A stretch of 64,000 nt of DNA, from assembly GCF_921293095.1 (NCBI RefSeq), contig NC_060259.1:75388120-75452119 (forward strand), in the 5' to 3' direction. Origin of the DNA: Ischnura elegans (lineage: Eukaryota > Arthropoda > Insecta > Odonata > Coenagrionidae). Shown in pieces: positions 1 to 13,699 of the stretch (the first letter of the stretch is position 1; each line of letters starts with the position of its first letter). A model generated the notes under the pieces. It saw only the letters and a list, made by a program, of their open reading frames with translations, searched no databases and had not been told where the DNA came from. The translations under genes and the position numbers were made by a program.

Positions 1-960
1 CTCGAATTCGCGGGTATCAGCCTGGGAGTTTGCACAGCGTGCGAGTAGAATAAATCATTTATTCCAGCGATCACCTACTCACAAATTGAAGTAGCCATGA
101 CATATCGACTCTTGATTGGAAATGCTACCGTTGCCCCTGGAAACATTATCGTTATTTATGACTGGACTAACTGTGGGAACATATGTTTTGAGAGAATACG
201 TAGCATATACCACGGACCCTTTGATCACAACAGTCTTCTAATTCACCGCCTTGACTAAAAATAGGCAGCAAAACACATTATGCTCGTAAGAAAAGAAACT
301 GACATTTTATAATATTAACACCTTATTTTCATTGAATCACCACGCGAACTAAATAAATAGTAGATTTATCGTCCGAAGATAGCGTATTTAGCGTATCGAG
401 CTACCTTATTTACGATTAATCTAATAAATAACAAGTTCTAATATTTTCATCTCGGGAATAAATGTTGAGCCATTATACCATACGATTGCTAGCTTTATGC
501 AATCTTTACTCCAGCTCCAATAAGACCCAGGAAGCATTTCAATACTTTTCCATGAAAAACTTCCCCTTTATAAAATTGACAGAGGCAGGCGAAATGAAGT
601 GGAAATGATGCATATTGGTTGAAGAAAACAAGAGAGCACTTTTTTCACAAGTGTCACTTTGTTATTACGCGTTTTAACCGCTTGCTGTGTGCCTCATGAT
701 AACCTAGCGGTTAAAGTGCGTAGTACCAAAGTAAAACTTGTGGAAAAAGTGCTATCTTGTTTTCTTCAACCTTTCCCTCCATTTTTAAATATTATGTTTC
801 GATCAGCAGCGTATGCAGATTATATCTTTGAGGTGGGTGAAGATTTATACAAGGTTAGGCAAAGTTTTTAAATAAGGACACCACACGATTTATAGGTAAC
901 AAATGTGAAATTGTAAAAATTAAGCAAGTGCGATGGTACAATGGTGTTGATAGGAAGTAC
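1..960. other. Intergenic, nothing recognised
   Basis: AT-rich sequence with no supported gene; the one short frame at 659-871 has no family features. Confidence 0.6.
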
Positions 961-1268
961 CAGTGGCGCAGCGAGGTGGAGGGGTTTGTGGGGATAATCC
1001 CCCCCCCCTCAGAGGTCGGAGAAATATTTAAGATTAATCCATTTTACTTAATTGGATTAGGATTACTTATAGAATAGTGGTAGGATTAATCAAATGTCCC
1101 TCAGAAAGACGTAAAACTCCCCATTTTGAACCATTAAACTTAAAAATAATTCTGGAGGAGGGCCCCCGCAAATCCCGCGTTCCCTGGCGGGTATGCAATA
1201 CCCCCAAACCCCTTAGTATTAGTTGCGCCTAAAACCCCCGCTAGCATTAATTCTTTACTGCCCCCCTG
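961..1268 (+). mobile_element. hAT-like MITE, family 1
   Basis: Starts CAGTGGCGCAGC; the far end is decayed (ACTGCCCCCCTG). Flanking octamers GGAAGTAC and GGAATTGC agree at 6 of 8 bases, fitting an 8 bp target duplication of the hAT superfamily. The body shares the attaatccattttacttaa stretch with four other copies in this window. Non-coding, with G/C runs just inside both ends. Confidence 0.75.
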
Positions 1269-1363
1269 GGAATTGCCTTGTCCGACAGAAACATAAATGT
1301 TAAACACTTTCATAATTTCAGGGGGATGCAGCCCCCCGGGGCTTCCCTTATATAAGCATGGTA

Positions 1364-1606
1364 TTTGGAGGAGGCGACCGACAGCTTAGGCCATTTGCGC
1401 AAAAGGGAAGGATTGGATGCTGCTCTTAACGAAAGGCGCCAAGGAGACCACGGCTTAACGTCCCATCCGACGGACGGAGTGCCCTCCACACAGCACTCAA
1501 GCAGGACTCGGGCGGCCTCTAAAAAAATCTCCGACAGCACCAGGATTCGATCCCGGAATCACAGGGTGGGAAGCCAGTACTCTAGCCGCCACACCAACCC
1601 GATCCC
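1364..1606 (-). mobile_element. tRNA-derived SINE
   Basis: Read on the minus strand it begins GGGATCGGGTTGGTGTGGCG (A-box-like) and has GGGATCGAATCC (B-box-like) about 50 bases on, followed by a non-tRNA body ending near GTCGCCTCCTCCAAA. The body end recurs at 30058-30110 and the head at 30910-30993, showing that it is a dispersed family. Confidence 0.6.
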
Positions 1607-2233
1607 CAGTTACCTAGGAAAATGGGCTGTTAGCTTGCATTGGCTTAGGATATTATTTAAACGAGCTAACATCATTTGTGAGATGGGTTCCCTCAGGGTT
1701 ATCACACCCTGGGCTTACTTACTCATGCACACTCTTTTACATGCATATACATTCATTCACTTATTTGTGTCTCTCGCGTGTACCTGGGATGGCATGTCCG
1801 TTGTTCGTGCCTTGGTGCAGTCCTCCTAGTTGTGCAAGCCTCTGGGCCTAATAGTGTGTGGAGCAGCGATGCCGTCTGTGTCCCCTGGAAGATAACACAG
1901 CTGTCTCGGCATCGCCTCTTTATCTCACGCCACGCTCTCATCACGTGGGAAAGAGGGGATTGTCTTGAATCTGGGCACAAATGTATACACACAACTGTAA
2001 TGAAACAATTTTTTGGGTGAGAGGTACTGATGAACCATATGGTACGGAAAAAATAAATGGAACACGCGTTCCCGTTAACCCCAAGAGCGACGCGCGACGA
2101 TATGTACAGACGTTTTTTCAGGGTTGGCACGCGGCAAGATCCAAAGGCGATATATGCATTCCCGCCGTTACGGTAGAAGCAGTTGTGAGGATTTCGGTAC
2201 TAAGTGTTGTGCAATATGCCATCGAATTCATAG
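1607..2233. other. Intergenic, nothing recognised
   Basis: Several overlapping short open frames (up to 154 codons across 1365-1829, reading through the SINE) but no conserved domain or codon signal that I recognise. Confidence 0.5.
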
Positions 2234-2477
2234 CAAGGGCGTACCCAGGATCAAAACTAGGGGGGGGGGGCAAGCCATGGTTGTTCAAGTTATAGGTAAG
2301 ATTTAAGTATGGAAAAGGTGAATGAAATCAACATTTTATGGAAACTGTAACAGCTCTTAATTAGTTTTCAAAAATTGTTTGCTAGAAAAAATATTATTTT
2401 CCTTGAAGACATTTGCGATTTTTGCTTCTAGGGGGGGGGCAGCTGCCCCCTCCTGCCCCTCACTGAGTACTTCCATG
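2234..2477 (+). mobile_element. hAT-like MITE, family 2
   Basis: Begins CAAGGGCGTACCCAG and ends with the decayed inverse GAGTACTTCCATG. It is flanked by a perfect 8 bp duplication ATTCATAG (2226-2233 and 2478-2485). The body (ggttgttcaagttataggta, and so on) is shared with 9464-9702 and 11761-11966. Non-coding, 244 bp. Confidence 0.88.
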
Positions 2478-2899
2478 ATTCATAGTTCAATATGCTGTAG
2501 AAACCAGTAGTCATTTTGAATATGCATGAGAAATAGATGATTTACTGTTGGCTGCTGAAGAAATCACAAGAAAAACGGAAAAGTATTGAAATTATGATTT
2601 TGTACAGGCATTAAGAATTCCGTGTATAACATTGAGGCTTCCGAAAAAAGCCAAAATAAATATCGGTGGCACTCAAAGGACCAAAGTATGGAATGGAATA
2701 TACTTGTACTGTCTATTATGTGCGGGTATCCATCTGTTATCATATCAGGTGAGAAGCTTATATAATGAATAGATAACGATTAGGAAACGAATAGATTTAA
2801 ATAGATAAAACATTCTGATACTTGATTTCCCCCCAATAGATTATAATTGAAAAATTGGCATGTGAAGTAGACAATTGCATCATGATTAGAATTGAGTCA

Positions 2900-3170
2900 T
2901 GGCAATGGCGTAACTATAGATATACTGTGGAGATGGATGAGGGGGCTTTGGTGGGGCAACCCCCCAGGAAACGGGGAGTCTAGGAAAATATTTGAAAAAT
3001 AGCATGCCTAAAAATGCATTTTACATCATTTTGGCACTATAATTTAATATTAAGCAGAGGGAGATATTATGTATCAAATCCAGAAAAGATTTTTGACATA
3101 TTTTTTTTTATTTATCTGAGGCTTTGGGGGGGGATAGATCCCCTCATCCCCCCCTGCCAACTCATAGGTA
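2900..3170 (+). repeat. Probable old MITE remnant
   Basis: Starts CAATGGCGTAAC, resembling hAT-MITE termini nearby, and has G-runs near 2940 and C-runs near 3150 as in those families. No clean second terminus or target duplication found. Confidence 0.35.
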
Positions 3171-3216
3171 CGATCTAGTCTCAAATACCTTTTCATTTTA
3201 TAATAGCAGCTGTGAC

Positions 3217-3517
3217 CAGTTGCGCAGCGAGGGGTGAGTTTTGGGGGATAACCCCCCCCCCCAGAGCTCGGAGAAATTTTTAAGCTTAATCCATTTCACT
3301 TAATTGGATTAATATTACTAATAGAATAGTGTAAGGATTAATAAAATATCCCTCAGAAAGCCGTAAAACTCACCATTTTGAACCATTCACCTTAAAATTC
3401 CGCAATTTATTAATCTCGCACGTACCGCTTATCCTGGTGGTTATTCCATATCCCCGCACACCCCGGTATTAGTTCCACCTAAACCCCCCCCAGCCTTAAT
3501 TCCTAGCTGCGCCACTG
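3217..3517 (+). mobile_element. hAT-like MITE, family 1
   Basis: Termini CAGTTGCGCAGC and GCTGCGCCACTG; flanks GCTGTGAC and GCTGAGAC (7 of 8). 301 bp, non-coding, the best full-length copy of this family in the window. Confidence 0.88.
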
Positions 3518-6500
3518 GCTGAGACAAATACTTTTCTCATAGACTAGGCGTCCCAGGTTAGTAGAGCGGCTTGGCGGTTGGATTTGGCTGATGACCGGAG
3601 AGCCTCGTGGTCAAATTGGGGCGAAACTTAATGAGACTGCTAAGACAAAAATTCTCGCGGTTTGAGATGACCGAAGGACAGGAATAGACCCCCCCTACCC
3701 CGAATCTGCGACATTCACACCAGTAGCGCATATAGATTATATCTTTATGGAGGGGGAAGACCAATGTAAGGTTAAATTAACTAATTTTCAATAAGGACAC
3801 CCTATGATACCTACATTGAATATGCAGCGAGCATGTGGAATCTGGTGCAGAGAGAATTAATCCTGGAACTGAATAAAAAAAACATAGGAAAGCTGCGCGA
3901 TTCGTCAAAAATTGCTTCGGGTGTAAAGAAAGCGTTACACATATAATAATAATAATAATAATAAAAAGTTGTTCAGCGAATTAGGCTGGGAGCCGCTAGA
4001 GACTCAGAGGCTGCGCGCTAGGCTTAGGTTGCTTGAGGAATTGAGAATATATAAAGTCAATTCAATGTTAATTAATTTTAATTATAAGAAATTAAAGTTA
4101 AAGTATAACGTATAAAAGCGCCTATGTAGTTATAGTATTTATACTTTCAAATATTTATGAAAAGAAATATTTTATTTTTACAATGAAAATGTAATTTTTT
4201 GTCTTTAAGAGCGACTCGGAGAGCATATAAGAGCCCCACTATATATTTCAGGTTCGACAGAAATTATATATTAAGAGATATTTTGCCGAACACATAAGAA
4301 TAGGAATTCGGTTTTCCCCCGAACCATAGAGGACTTTAATAAATGCTATTCGTAATTTTGTGTGAGCAATGGCTTTTTTATGTAAACGACTGGTGTCCTA
4401 ACACCCCCAGCCACACGCCTTTTTTTGGCGGCTTGCGAGGTGGTATGAAGATATAGATGTAGATGATATTTCACATTTAACATAAATTTCCATCTATTAA
4501 AATTGAGGGAGTACAATAGTACCAGCCGAAGGATTAGAAACACTTTTGTAGCACTACGTGACTGGCGATTGCTTCAGTGTCATATAATTTTGTCCATGTC
4601 GGGGGATGGGGGAATGGGCTCTTGACCCTCCTTCCATACACTCTTGATTCACACGCCTCTAGTTTATCCTATGGTGAACTTTACCCTCACCAATCCACAC
4701 TAATATTTACGTTTGAGCACTGATAGTGAATTGAGATCACTCAAAACCTATCATATACACTATACAGATATATACTATATATCAGGTACACATCGCCCAA
4801 ATCGGCAATTGCCTGCATTGCCCCAATTGGAGTACTGCATTTTAAAATGTTGTATGGATGCGAGGAATAGAGGAACTTCCAAACTTACGGACGAGATAAT
4901 GGCTTTCGTAGAGAACTGCCTGATAACGGATTGTTACATAACTTAATGCGACCTTTATCGAAACGATAAGCGGCATTCAACAACTTATATAACACGAGAA
5001 CTGTAGCACAACGTAGTCGCGTTCGCCGCCAGTAAAAATTCGATTGCGTTCAGGAATTATTTTACGGCGTGCGGCGCACGCCGACGTCCACGCCGATGGT
5101 CTCTACGGCTATAATCGGTCCATGTATGAAGTGCTTACTTTCTAAAATTTCAAGCACTGGAACGCATAGCAAAACATTTAATCCACAAGATTTTCAAATT
5201 AAAGCCCCCTATAAAACTTCCGATATCTGAAAACTTGTAATAAAAGTTACAGTTAGGAATCATGTTTTACCAATTATAAAAAAAAAGAAGAAATTTTTTG
5301 ACACGACTCAAATTTTTCCAACGCCGTTCCAGCGCGTTCCGGCCGAAAATAAGCACTGAATCTATGCATACTGTGAAGCCCACTTCCGACCACTGAGTCG
5401 CTCATACAAACGTTCGGTGTGAACGAGACAAGATACGAAAAAAAGTCATTAGAATTTACCCCCTCTACAACCGTCTAAAACCCTGTGAATAATTGTCGTT
5501 TAGTTTCTATTCATTAAAACACTAGTTTCTATTCATTAAAGTGTTTCCAACTGCCTCTACTTTTGGAGGAATTTCGGGGTCAAAAAAATCGATTTTTTTA
5601 AATGATATTTTTCGAATCTAGACCACGCGATTCGTCGAGAAACCAATTTTCAGACCGATCGGAGCAGTTTTAATTTTGGCCAAATCGTGCGATTTTACTA
5701 TTTCGTGAATTATTATCTCAATAATGTAGGGAGATACGGTGTTGCGTCATGGTGTCAAAAAAATTGCAGCAACTGCCAGAGGGATCAGATAAGGCCGCAG
5801 CCCCCCCCCCCCCTCCAGCCAGCGAAAGCGAGTACATACCTAAAATTGTGTTCCGAGAAGTAAGAAGTGTAATGCTAAGATTGATGCGAAACACAAAAAT
5901 CCATCCAGAAAACTAAGGCCATCGAGTATGCATCCTAGCACTAAGTATATTCTGGGAGGTTCGCGTCTTTTTTCCAGCAGATTCGGCTTCGGTGCCGCGT
6001 CGTGGATTAGTTTTCGGCGTCGGCAGCACCTACCACGAGTACATAACATCGCGTGTCAGGGATTACTAGTTTCTTTGAGTTTGTACGTTGATAAGAAACG
6101 TAGATAAGAAAGTATACCGATGAAATGAATTTGGTAATACATTGTAAAAACGCTAGGATAAAAATGAAAGAAATAGATGAAAAAATGGAACCGAAAAAGG
6201 CATTGCTCAAAATTTGTGAAGACTAAAGCTACAAATTTAACCATTAACCCCAAAATATAATTTCATAACCATACGGTGACAGATCTTCTCGAGTTAGAAA
6301 GAGGCTAAAATTATGGAATACGCACTCCTCAATCCAGGGATCAGTTTTAAAATACATGAAATAATAATTCAATGGAATATTTAGGCCATTAGAGGAAAAA
6401 AAATATGTTTTAGCGCCAAATATTCTAAAATCTAATTGAAAACGGAACAAAATGGTGGTATACTCATTTTGATTAAATTAGGAATACCCACATGGCCCTC

Positions 6501-6865
6501 GACGTGCCAATAACACATTCACCTGTAGCAAAACATGTAATGACTTCGAAAATGCTCTCGTCTCAAGATGAAGGCTGAAGAGGGTGTATATTTTCCCCAA
6601 AAAAATAATTGTCAGCTCCGAATAGGCGCGTCGCCGGTACCTTATATCCAAGCCTCGGATTTTAATTCACAATATTTATATTCCTCTGTATCCGACCACA
6701 TAGATCATCCTATAACTTAGGCAAAAATGTTTTTGAAGTAAAGTCTTTCCCCAATTTCATGGGGAAACTTTAACAATTTCAAACATTGATCCCCCTCAAT
6801 AATGGTAGAGGAATATTTTTTGGGCCACTTCGCTTCGCTGATCAGCAAAGATTTTTTTCACTTTG
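3518..6865. other. Intergenic, nothing recognised
   Basis: No supported gene. It holds the AAT microsatellite at 3944 and a 14-base C run at 5799; local GC-rich patch near 5070-5100 (ggcgtgcggcgcacgccg) is a small palindrome. Short open frames show no family resemblance. Confidence 0.5.
3944..3963 (+). repeat. (AAT)n microsatellite
   Basis: Six to seven perfect AAT units. Confidence 0.9.
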
Positions 6866-6945
6866 GTCACCAGAGGCCTCAGGATTTGAACCAGGAGCCG
6901 GGCAGTCGTCCAAACTCTACCAACTAAGCTACCATGCCTACCCTA
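6866..6945 (-). repeat. tRNA-like sequence (SINE head or tRNA pseudogene)
   Basis: On the minus strand it reads GGTAGCTTAGTTGGTAGAG (a near-canonical A box) and, about 35 bases on, GGTTCAAATCC (a perfect B box). The acceptor stem does not pair well, so a SINE head or a tRNA pseudogene is more likely than a working tRNA. Confidence 0.55.
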
Positions 6946-6957
6946 CGTAATCCCATG

Positions 6958-7253
6958 CTGTGGCGCGGCGAGGGGGGGGGAGTTTTGGGGGATAAAACCC
7001 CCTCAGGGCTCAGAGAAATTTTAAGTTTAATCCATTTTACTTAATTGGATTGATATTACTAATAGAATAGTGTAAGGATTAATAAAATATCCCTAAGAAA
7101 GCCGTAAAATTCACCATTTTGAACCATTTATCTTAAAATTCCGCAATTAATCTCGCACCTGCCACTTATCCTGGTGGGTATTCCATGCCCCCACACACCC
7201 TGGTATTAGTCGCACCTAAAACCCCCCATCCGTATTTCCTAGCTGCGCCTCTG
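6958..7253 (+). mobile_element. hAT-like MITE, family 1
   Basis: Termini CTGTGGCGCGGC and GCTGCGCCTCTG; flanks ATCCCATG and ATCCCAAG (7 of 8). Body matches 3217-3517. It sits just beyond the tRNA-like sequence. Confidence 0.87.
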
Positions 7254-7261
7254 ATCCCAAG

Positions 7262-9463
7262 AAGTCCAATTTTTACTTCTTCGGATTGGACACCAGGCTG
7301 AAACCTTTGAAACGTTGGCAGCAATGTCCATCCTTACCTGGCTGATTTCCCGTGAAGATTTTATTTTCCCCGGAGTGTTCAGACATCGAGATTCGAGTTA
7401 TCAGGGTTCTAATGTTGATCATATGACTCTTCTAAAATGCTTAAAAAACTTAAAACTCACTAATTATAAAATTTCCCGGTGTAAGATTCCCGGTTTGGGC
7501 CCCCCCAATATTTTTTGTAAGTCGGCATCCCTGAACACTCACGGTTGTTGTTTGGGGGGTGGGTCTTCACGACTTTGCGCGGCACCTTGGTGGTAAGCAA
7601 TAATTCATCGATAATGCGTCTGTTATACTTGTGACTTACAGATATTCTCCAATTTCACAGGCCAACAAAAAAATTTTGCTTGAAAACTTTTTTATTTTAA
7701 TAGCTGATCTTTATAGATTTTGATGTGCCGAATCCAAACCTGGCCTTAGTTTTTTTGTATCACCCATAGTTTCCAAGCAATATGTATTTAATATTTAGTC
7801 TAATACCCCTATACGGTATACAGGGAAATCAATGAAACACTGTGTTACATCATAAAATTGTTTGTATTTACTGTTCACTACATTGTGATAAAATTGTTTG
7901 TATTTACTACAGCGTGATAATACAGCGTTCACTTGTCAACTGGAATTGGTCTACATTTTCTTTCCCTTTTTTCCTTGAAGCTTCTTGTGTAGCTTTTTCT
8001 GCGATGAATCGCTTGCTGAACTTCTCGGTGAAGTACCAACAGTAATCCCCCATTATCTTCGTTCATTAGATTTCCTTTTTCAATTTTATTTTAACTATAA
8101 AAAAGCTACTAAATTTCTATATATATTGCGTGATTTCATAAATTTAACTGTAGAATGTGAATAAATGGTGGGTGATACAGCTTTAAAACCATCATATTTG
8201 GATTCAGTAACTTAAAAAACATAAGAATAAGGTATTTTCAGTAAAAAAGTTTTTCCATTGTTGGCCTGTGTAATGAAAGCTCGAGAGGAGTCTTATTACA
8301 TTTTCTTTAGAAATCTCACACTTATATTTTTTGATTCATCATCTTGGAATACCACAATATATTACCTGAGCGTTCTCAATTCAACTAGTTATGAAGGGTT
8401 ATAATATTTCGCTATTTATAGCAGTTACCAATGATTAGCACCATCAAACGGTTCGTAAAAGCAAAAAAATGTAATTTCAAAAAATCTTCCATCAAGTTTT
8501 TCGCATATACAGTTATATTTGATTTTGAAGCGCACAGTTCATGTGCCATAGTTGTTTTCCAGAGTTTCACTCTACCAGTGCACATATTTAAATGTTCTTC
8601 AAAGACTTTTTTAGACTTCATACGATTAAAATAGGACAAAGTTGCCTTTTAGGGATGGCATTCCAACCGAATTTACTGAATACCCAAGTATTGAATCCGA
8701 ATCCAAAAAAGTATTTTCATTGTAGGCCTGTGTTATCTTACATTTTGTTTGGTAATCTAGTAAAATAAAAACCTGCATTGGAAAAGCCACCTTAATAATT
8801 ACCACAATATTTTTCCATAATTTACAGGGGAAGGGGACCACTCCCCTTAATCTGGCCCTGCCTTCAAAGGCCCTAAAAACGACCCTTTCTACGACAACCC
8901 TCAGCCTTCCCACTCTCCGACACCCAAACCAATCTTCTCCTAGCCTCCTTCCCATTGGTCGAAACGACCGACAACATGAATGTATTTGATAATGTTGTAT
9001 GATACTAAGAAACACGTTGGGCGTTAAATTAATTCAGAGGAAAACGTGCAATATCTTATTTAACAGCAAAAATCAATTACCTCAGAGTGACCTTCATGGT
9101 AATAATCCACGTCGAGTCGTGAATTTTGTCCATCAGAGCAGCGGTCGTCCGTGTGACGATTGAAAAATTGCCGAAGGAAAAAATATTTCTTACCTGAATT
9201 TCAGTGGACTATAATTGCATGGTCCACGGAGCTACTCAGGGTGAGAACTACTCAGAAAAGGCTTGAGGATCGCCTTCCCAAATGTAAGACCTACATCTAA
9301 GCCTGCTTTTAACATCCCTAATAGAACGTAACCAATGATAAAGAAAGAAATCCATGCCGGAAATTCGACACTTTGAATAGGTAACTAGAACTAATTTGTT
9401 TCTAAATGTAATTATTGTCAATCACAATATAGAAAATTAGCACACCTTAGGAAACGATCGAAC
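7262..9463. other. Intergenic, nothing recognised
   Basis: AT-rich. A 37-base region near 7850-7915 repeats the phrase ataaaattgtttgtatttac twice in tandem. A purine/pyrimidine-biased block at 8826-8955 may be an old MITE. No gene supported. Confidence 0.5.
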
Positions 9464-9702
9464 CAATGGCGTACCCAGGATCAAAACTAGGGGGGGCTAG
9501 ACATGGTTGTTCAAGTTATAGGTAAGATTTAAGCACGGAAAAGGTGAATGAAACCAACATTCTAAGGAAACTGTAACAGCTCTTTATTAGTTTTTAAAAT
9601 TATTTGTTTGAAAAAATATTATTTTCCTTTAAGACATTCGCGATTTTTGCTTCTAGGGGAGGCAGCTGCTCCCTCCTGCCCCTCGCGCTGGGTACGCCCA
9701 TG
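9464..9702 (+). mobile_element. hAT-like MITE, family 2
   Basis: Termini CAATGGCGTACCCAG and CTGGGTACGCCCATG, imperfect inverted repeats; flanks GATCGAAC and AATCGAAC (7 of 8). 239 bp, non-coding, and the least decayed copy of this family here. Confidence 0.9.
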
Positions 9703-11760
9703 AATCGAACACATAGACAATCTACTTTGATAATTAGATGCTTGATATTGGTAGCTATAGAACTAAATTGTTTTCAAATTTAATTGACGTCAACCACAAT
9801 ACAGAAAAATTGTACATCGTTGGGACATAAACAAAGAGGAGGAATACATATTTCAGCAATTACAGATAACAAGAACGGATTTGCCACTTACTTTAATTGC
9901 TGCCAAACACATTACAGGAAAAAAACGCACACACCACTCTTGAAACAGATTACATCCGCCAGAAAGGAAAGTAACCAACCCCGAAAAGAGTTATGAAAAT
10001 AAATAGAAAAATTAGGGTCCAGCTGCTTTTTTCCAATTGAAATCGGACCCATACTCAACACAATGACTAGGATGAGGTGGAGGAGAAATTGGTATTCAGC
10101 ATATCCTCAGGCAGTCCTCAATCAAAGCGCTGCTGGCAGCCCAGCGAACCCAACCGTTTATCCCTCACACTACTAATGCTAGCCCGCTTTGATGATCGCG
10201 GGGGAAATTATTTTTATTTATGAATGGGTAGCTGTTGCGCGTCAAGGTTCCAGAGTGAACTTGCCCCACTGTTCAAAGCTGCAGTTAACACTGAGTGCCG
10301 GCCACTAATTTTAAAGCCCTACTGAAAAATCTAGCCATTTTTACTAAATTCGCAATTTTTTTAAAACATTAGCATAAAAAATGTATTTATATTTTATTTT
10401 TTTAAATTTTATTCTCAAACCACCGGATACAGCTCTTATTGGCCATTTTACACCGGGGTGTTCAACGAGTGTAACAATAGTAAACGTACACAAACGATGT
10501 GTATTTCAATAAAAATGGACTTTGCTCTTCTTTATGAATGAGTTGAGTAACATCTATTGCTTACGTTTAAATATATTTTTTAATAACGAAAACCTACTGT
10601 TTTTGAAAAATAAAAAAGTTGCAACAAATGATGTACCACCATAAAAAGCATAATGTTTTTATCACGCTCAATTTGAGCTATTTAAACCATGTAAATCATA
10701 CAAAAGCATTGTTCCAAGCAAATCATTCAAAATCCTGGATGATAAAAAGGGTCACTGCACCCTCAAAGAACGGTTCTTTCCTCCAAAGAATTTTCACACA
10801 TAGTAGGCTAAGATAAGGGTGCCGGTAACTACAGAGGACTTTTCGTCCTCAAGACATTAAAAGAACTCTTTTTCCATCGAGCAGTTGATTTTTGAAATAA
10901 CAGAACCACTAAGCAGTAAAAGTATCACGGGCGAATTATTACATCTTCACGCAAACAAAGTCAATACAATAGATAGACGTAATATTACGCCCATGGCACG
11001 CAAAGTGTTAAGAGAACACGACTTTCGACCTGTGGTAATCTGTCATTTATCGTGAAGAATTACTCATTTAAAATTTTACCTATCACCTTCAAATTTTCAG
11101 GGTATATTGAGTTGACCTTTTTTGATAGTTACCCGGGTCATGGCCATATGCCATTTTTACATCTGATTATGTTCTAAGTAATGTTTTAACTTCTTTGAGA
11201 TACAGGCAAACGTTGACAAAAATCTACTTCTTATATAGTACCCTGAAAATATCAAGATAGCCGGGGGCAGATTTAAGGAGGGGAACAGAGGTCATGCCCC
11301 CCCCCCAAATTTTATCAAAGATTTTCAATTTTAACTGGAATAAAACGAATTTTGGTGGTTTAGTTATTATATGAGAAATTGATAAAAATAAATAAACTAT
11401 CCCGTATAATTCTTAGGAAAGCTTTAATCTTTTAGAAAATATGCGTTGAAGTTTATGGAAAACCATATTAAAGGATCACAAGCGAAAGTAAATACTCGAT
11501 TTTTGCTGAAATTCAGTATTGAAATTTTTTATGATTTTTTATCGTCTTTAACGGCTTTTAATGATTTAATGGGCGAACGAAATATTTAAATAACCATAGT
11601 TCCTTGATCCTTGGACATTATTCTATCGGACTGTACCATTTCTGTTTGCCAAAAAAATAGTGAAAATTTAGTTTTGTCAAGCTAGTTTTGATTTCCGCCC
11701 GAAAATTTCAGAACAACAATTGCAACTTTTTTATATCATAAGATGGCGTTGTCTTGCACA
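9703..11760. other. Intergenic, nothing recognised
   Basis: AT-rich with no supported gene. A C-run at 11297-11308 inside a GC-poor context resembles the G/C-tract edges of MITEs, but termini are not clear. Confidence 0.5.
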
Positions 11761-11966
11761 CAGGCGTAACCATGGAGGGGCAGGAGGGGGCAGCTGCCTC
11801 CCCCCCCCCCTAGAAGCAAAAATCGCAAATGCCTCTAAGGAAAATAATATTTTTTCAAGCAAATAATTTTAAAAACTAATAAGGAGCTGTTACAGTTTCC
11901 TTAAAATGTTGATTGCATTCACCTTTTCCATGCTTGAATCTTACCTACAACTTGAACAACCATGAA
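11761..11966 (-). mobile_element. hAT-like MITE, family 2, truncated
   Basis: Inverse copy of 2234-2477 and 9464-9702 (tagaagcaaaaatcgc, then ttaaaatgttgattgcattc). The 3' portion in this orientation stops at about 11966, so the CGTACCCAG terminus is missing. Confidence 0.7.
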
Positions 11967-13699
11967 CCCCGGCCAAAATTCAAAAAAGCTGGCCAAAAGT
12001 CGAAAAATGAAGTTGGTGCAAATCAACCAAAAACAGTTGATATTCATTATTAAGCATGTGCTATTTATGATAGGGTACCATACAGAGCATGGAATTCGTT
12101 AATATAATTTTTTCAGCTGGTCAAAGTAGAGCATGTCAGAGTGATTTTAGCGACCAAATTTTTTCCCTTGAAAATTGCAAAATTTGTTGCTTCATTGCAG
12201 AGTCGTCGTTAAGAATATTGGTTTCAAAGTATTTTTATCCATAAAATTGATCTTCATGAAATGAATAGAGGTAGTTTTTGTTTCATTGTACTAGTTAATT
12301 AATATTTTTATAATTTTTCAAAAACTGTGTTGATTTTTCATTGAATTTTATGTTTAACGGCAATTATCGTTTGTATTGACATCAGGCTACACGGAGTTAT
12401 TTGCACTGTGAGATAGATAAAAGCATACCAGACAAATGAGAAACATGGAATTCATGGTCACAGAGCAGGATTGTGGATACCCATTGATCGAGTTAAGAGG
12501 TGTGCCTACCCGGCAGGATATCGAACTGCAGGCGTTGTATGATGTGACGTAAAAACTGTAATAAGAACACAACGAAAAGGACGCGTTGGACGCAGCTGAA
12601 AGTAATACCACGGTGTTTAGGAGCAGTAAATGCACCTATGTACTAACTTTGGTTGTAATCTGTGAAGCCCTATGGAAACGCATAGAGGACAGACAAACAG
12701 ACATCCTCCTCTTATGCATATTATACTTACACTGATTACCTATATACTTAGTATACATATATAGAATCAGTGTAAATAAAACTTTCTTCAACTTTGCTAG
12801 GGACTAATTATTCTTTTTATTACGATAAAAGTAAAAGTAGCTCAAGTAACTTTTGCGGCCCCCCTTGAGTTTTTTCTGTATCCGCCACTGCCCGACCCCA
12901 GTCAAATTTTATGTTGAATCCACCCCTGATGATAGCAAAGTTGTAATAGAGTATCACGTCATGAAATAAGACCGATTGAGCTGGATTGATGCGTCCCCTT
13001 AAACAGATGACTGGCGCAGCAGTGTCGTGCGATTAGTTTCGTGGAAGCTTGATTCATAAAATCACTATACGAAGGAGAACTGTGAAGCATGCATGCCTCC
13101 TCTAATCCTACACTTATTCCTGAGGAAACTGAGGTCTGTCCAACATGTGTTTTCATTTTTACCATGCAAATCAGGTGTTTCCGAATGTTATGAGGTTACT
13201 CGTGTTTCACACACCATCTGTTACGAAGGGGTCACGAGTTAACTCACGTTTTCAATATTCTGCCTTTAAGTGCTACCTGTAATGGTACATCGCACCTACT
13301 TTGTCTGTACTGATTACATCAGTAGAAAATGTATTAAAATCTATTGCCTATGTTTTTTCATCAGCTAATGAGTAGTTAAATTAATTGTAGTAGACTGCAA
13401 AAACCAAGCTTTCTGAGATGCATACCTGGCCATAGGGGTAAGTTTGGATAAAAACCATCCATTCTTCAATGTGTGAAGATGAAATCCCAGGTGAAGCTTT
13501 AGCACACCCAAGAATAATCCTATTAGTGGGATGTGACACAGGCCCCCTATCTAGAATGTGTAACTCTTAGCTCACAGCAGGCTCTACCCTCATAAATAGA
13601 ATTCAAACTAACCTTCAGGTTGAATCACTCAGAGAGGTTAACAAGAGATTATCCTCTAAAACATAGATAGTTTGAGCTATTCTGCTACTGAGCCATTTT
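11967..13699. other. Intergenic with possible MITE fragment
   Basis: No gene supported. Near 12858-12893 the minus strand reads CAGTGGCGGATACAG then a G-run, like one terminus of a hAT MITE; its partner is unclear. A short AT palindrome (tatacttagtatacatata) lies near 12745. Confidence 0.4.

Noticed and set aside
1365..1829. 154-codon plus-strand open frame
   Set aside because: Runs through the tRNA-derived SINE on the opposite strand; no domain or conserved motif.
3944..3963. CRISPR array or tandem regulatory repeats
   Set aside because: Only a short trinucleotide microsatellite; no spaced direct repeats anywhere in the window, and the DNA is eukaryotic.
6866..6945. Functional tRNA gene
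   Set aside because: A and B boxes are good but the acceptor stem does not pair, so SINE or pseudogene is the safer call; same for 46576 and 56290.
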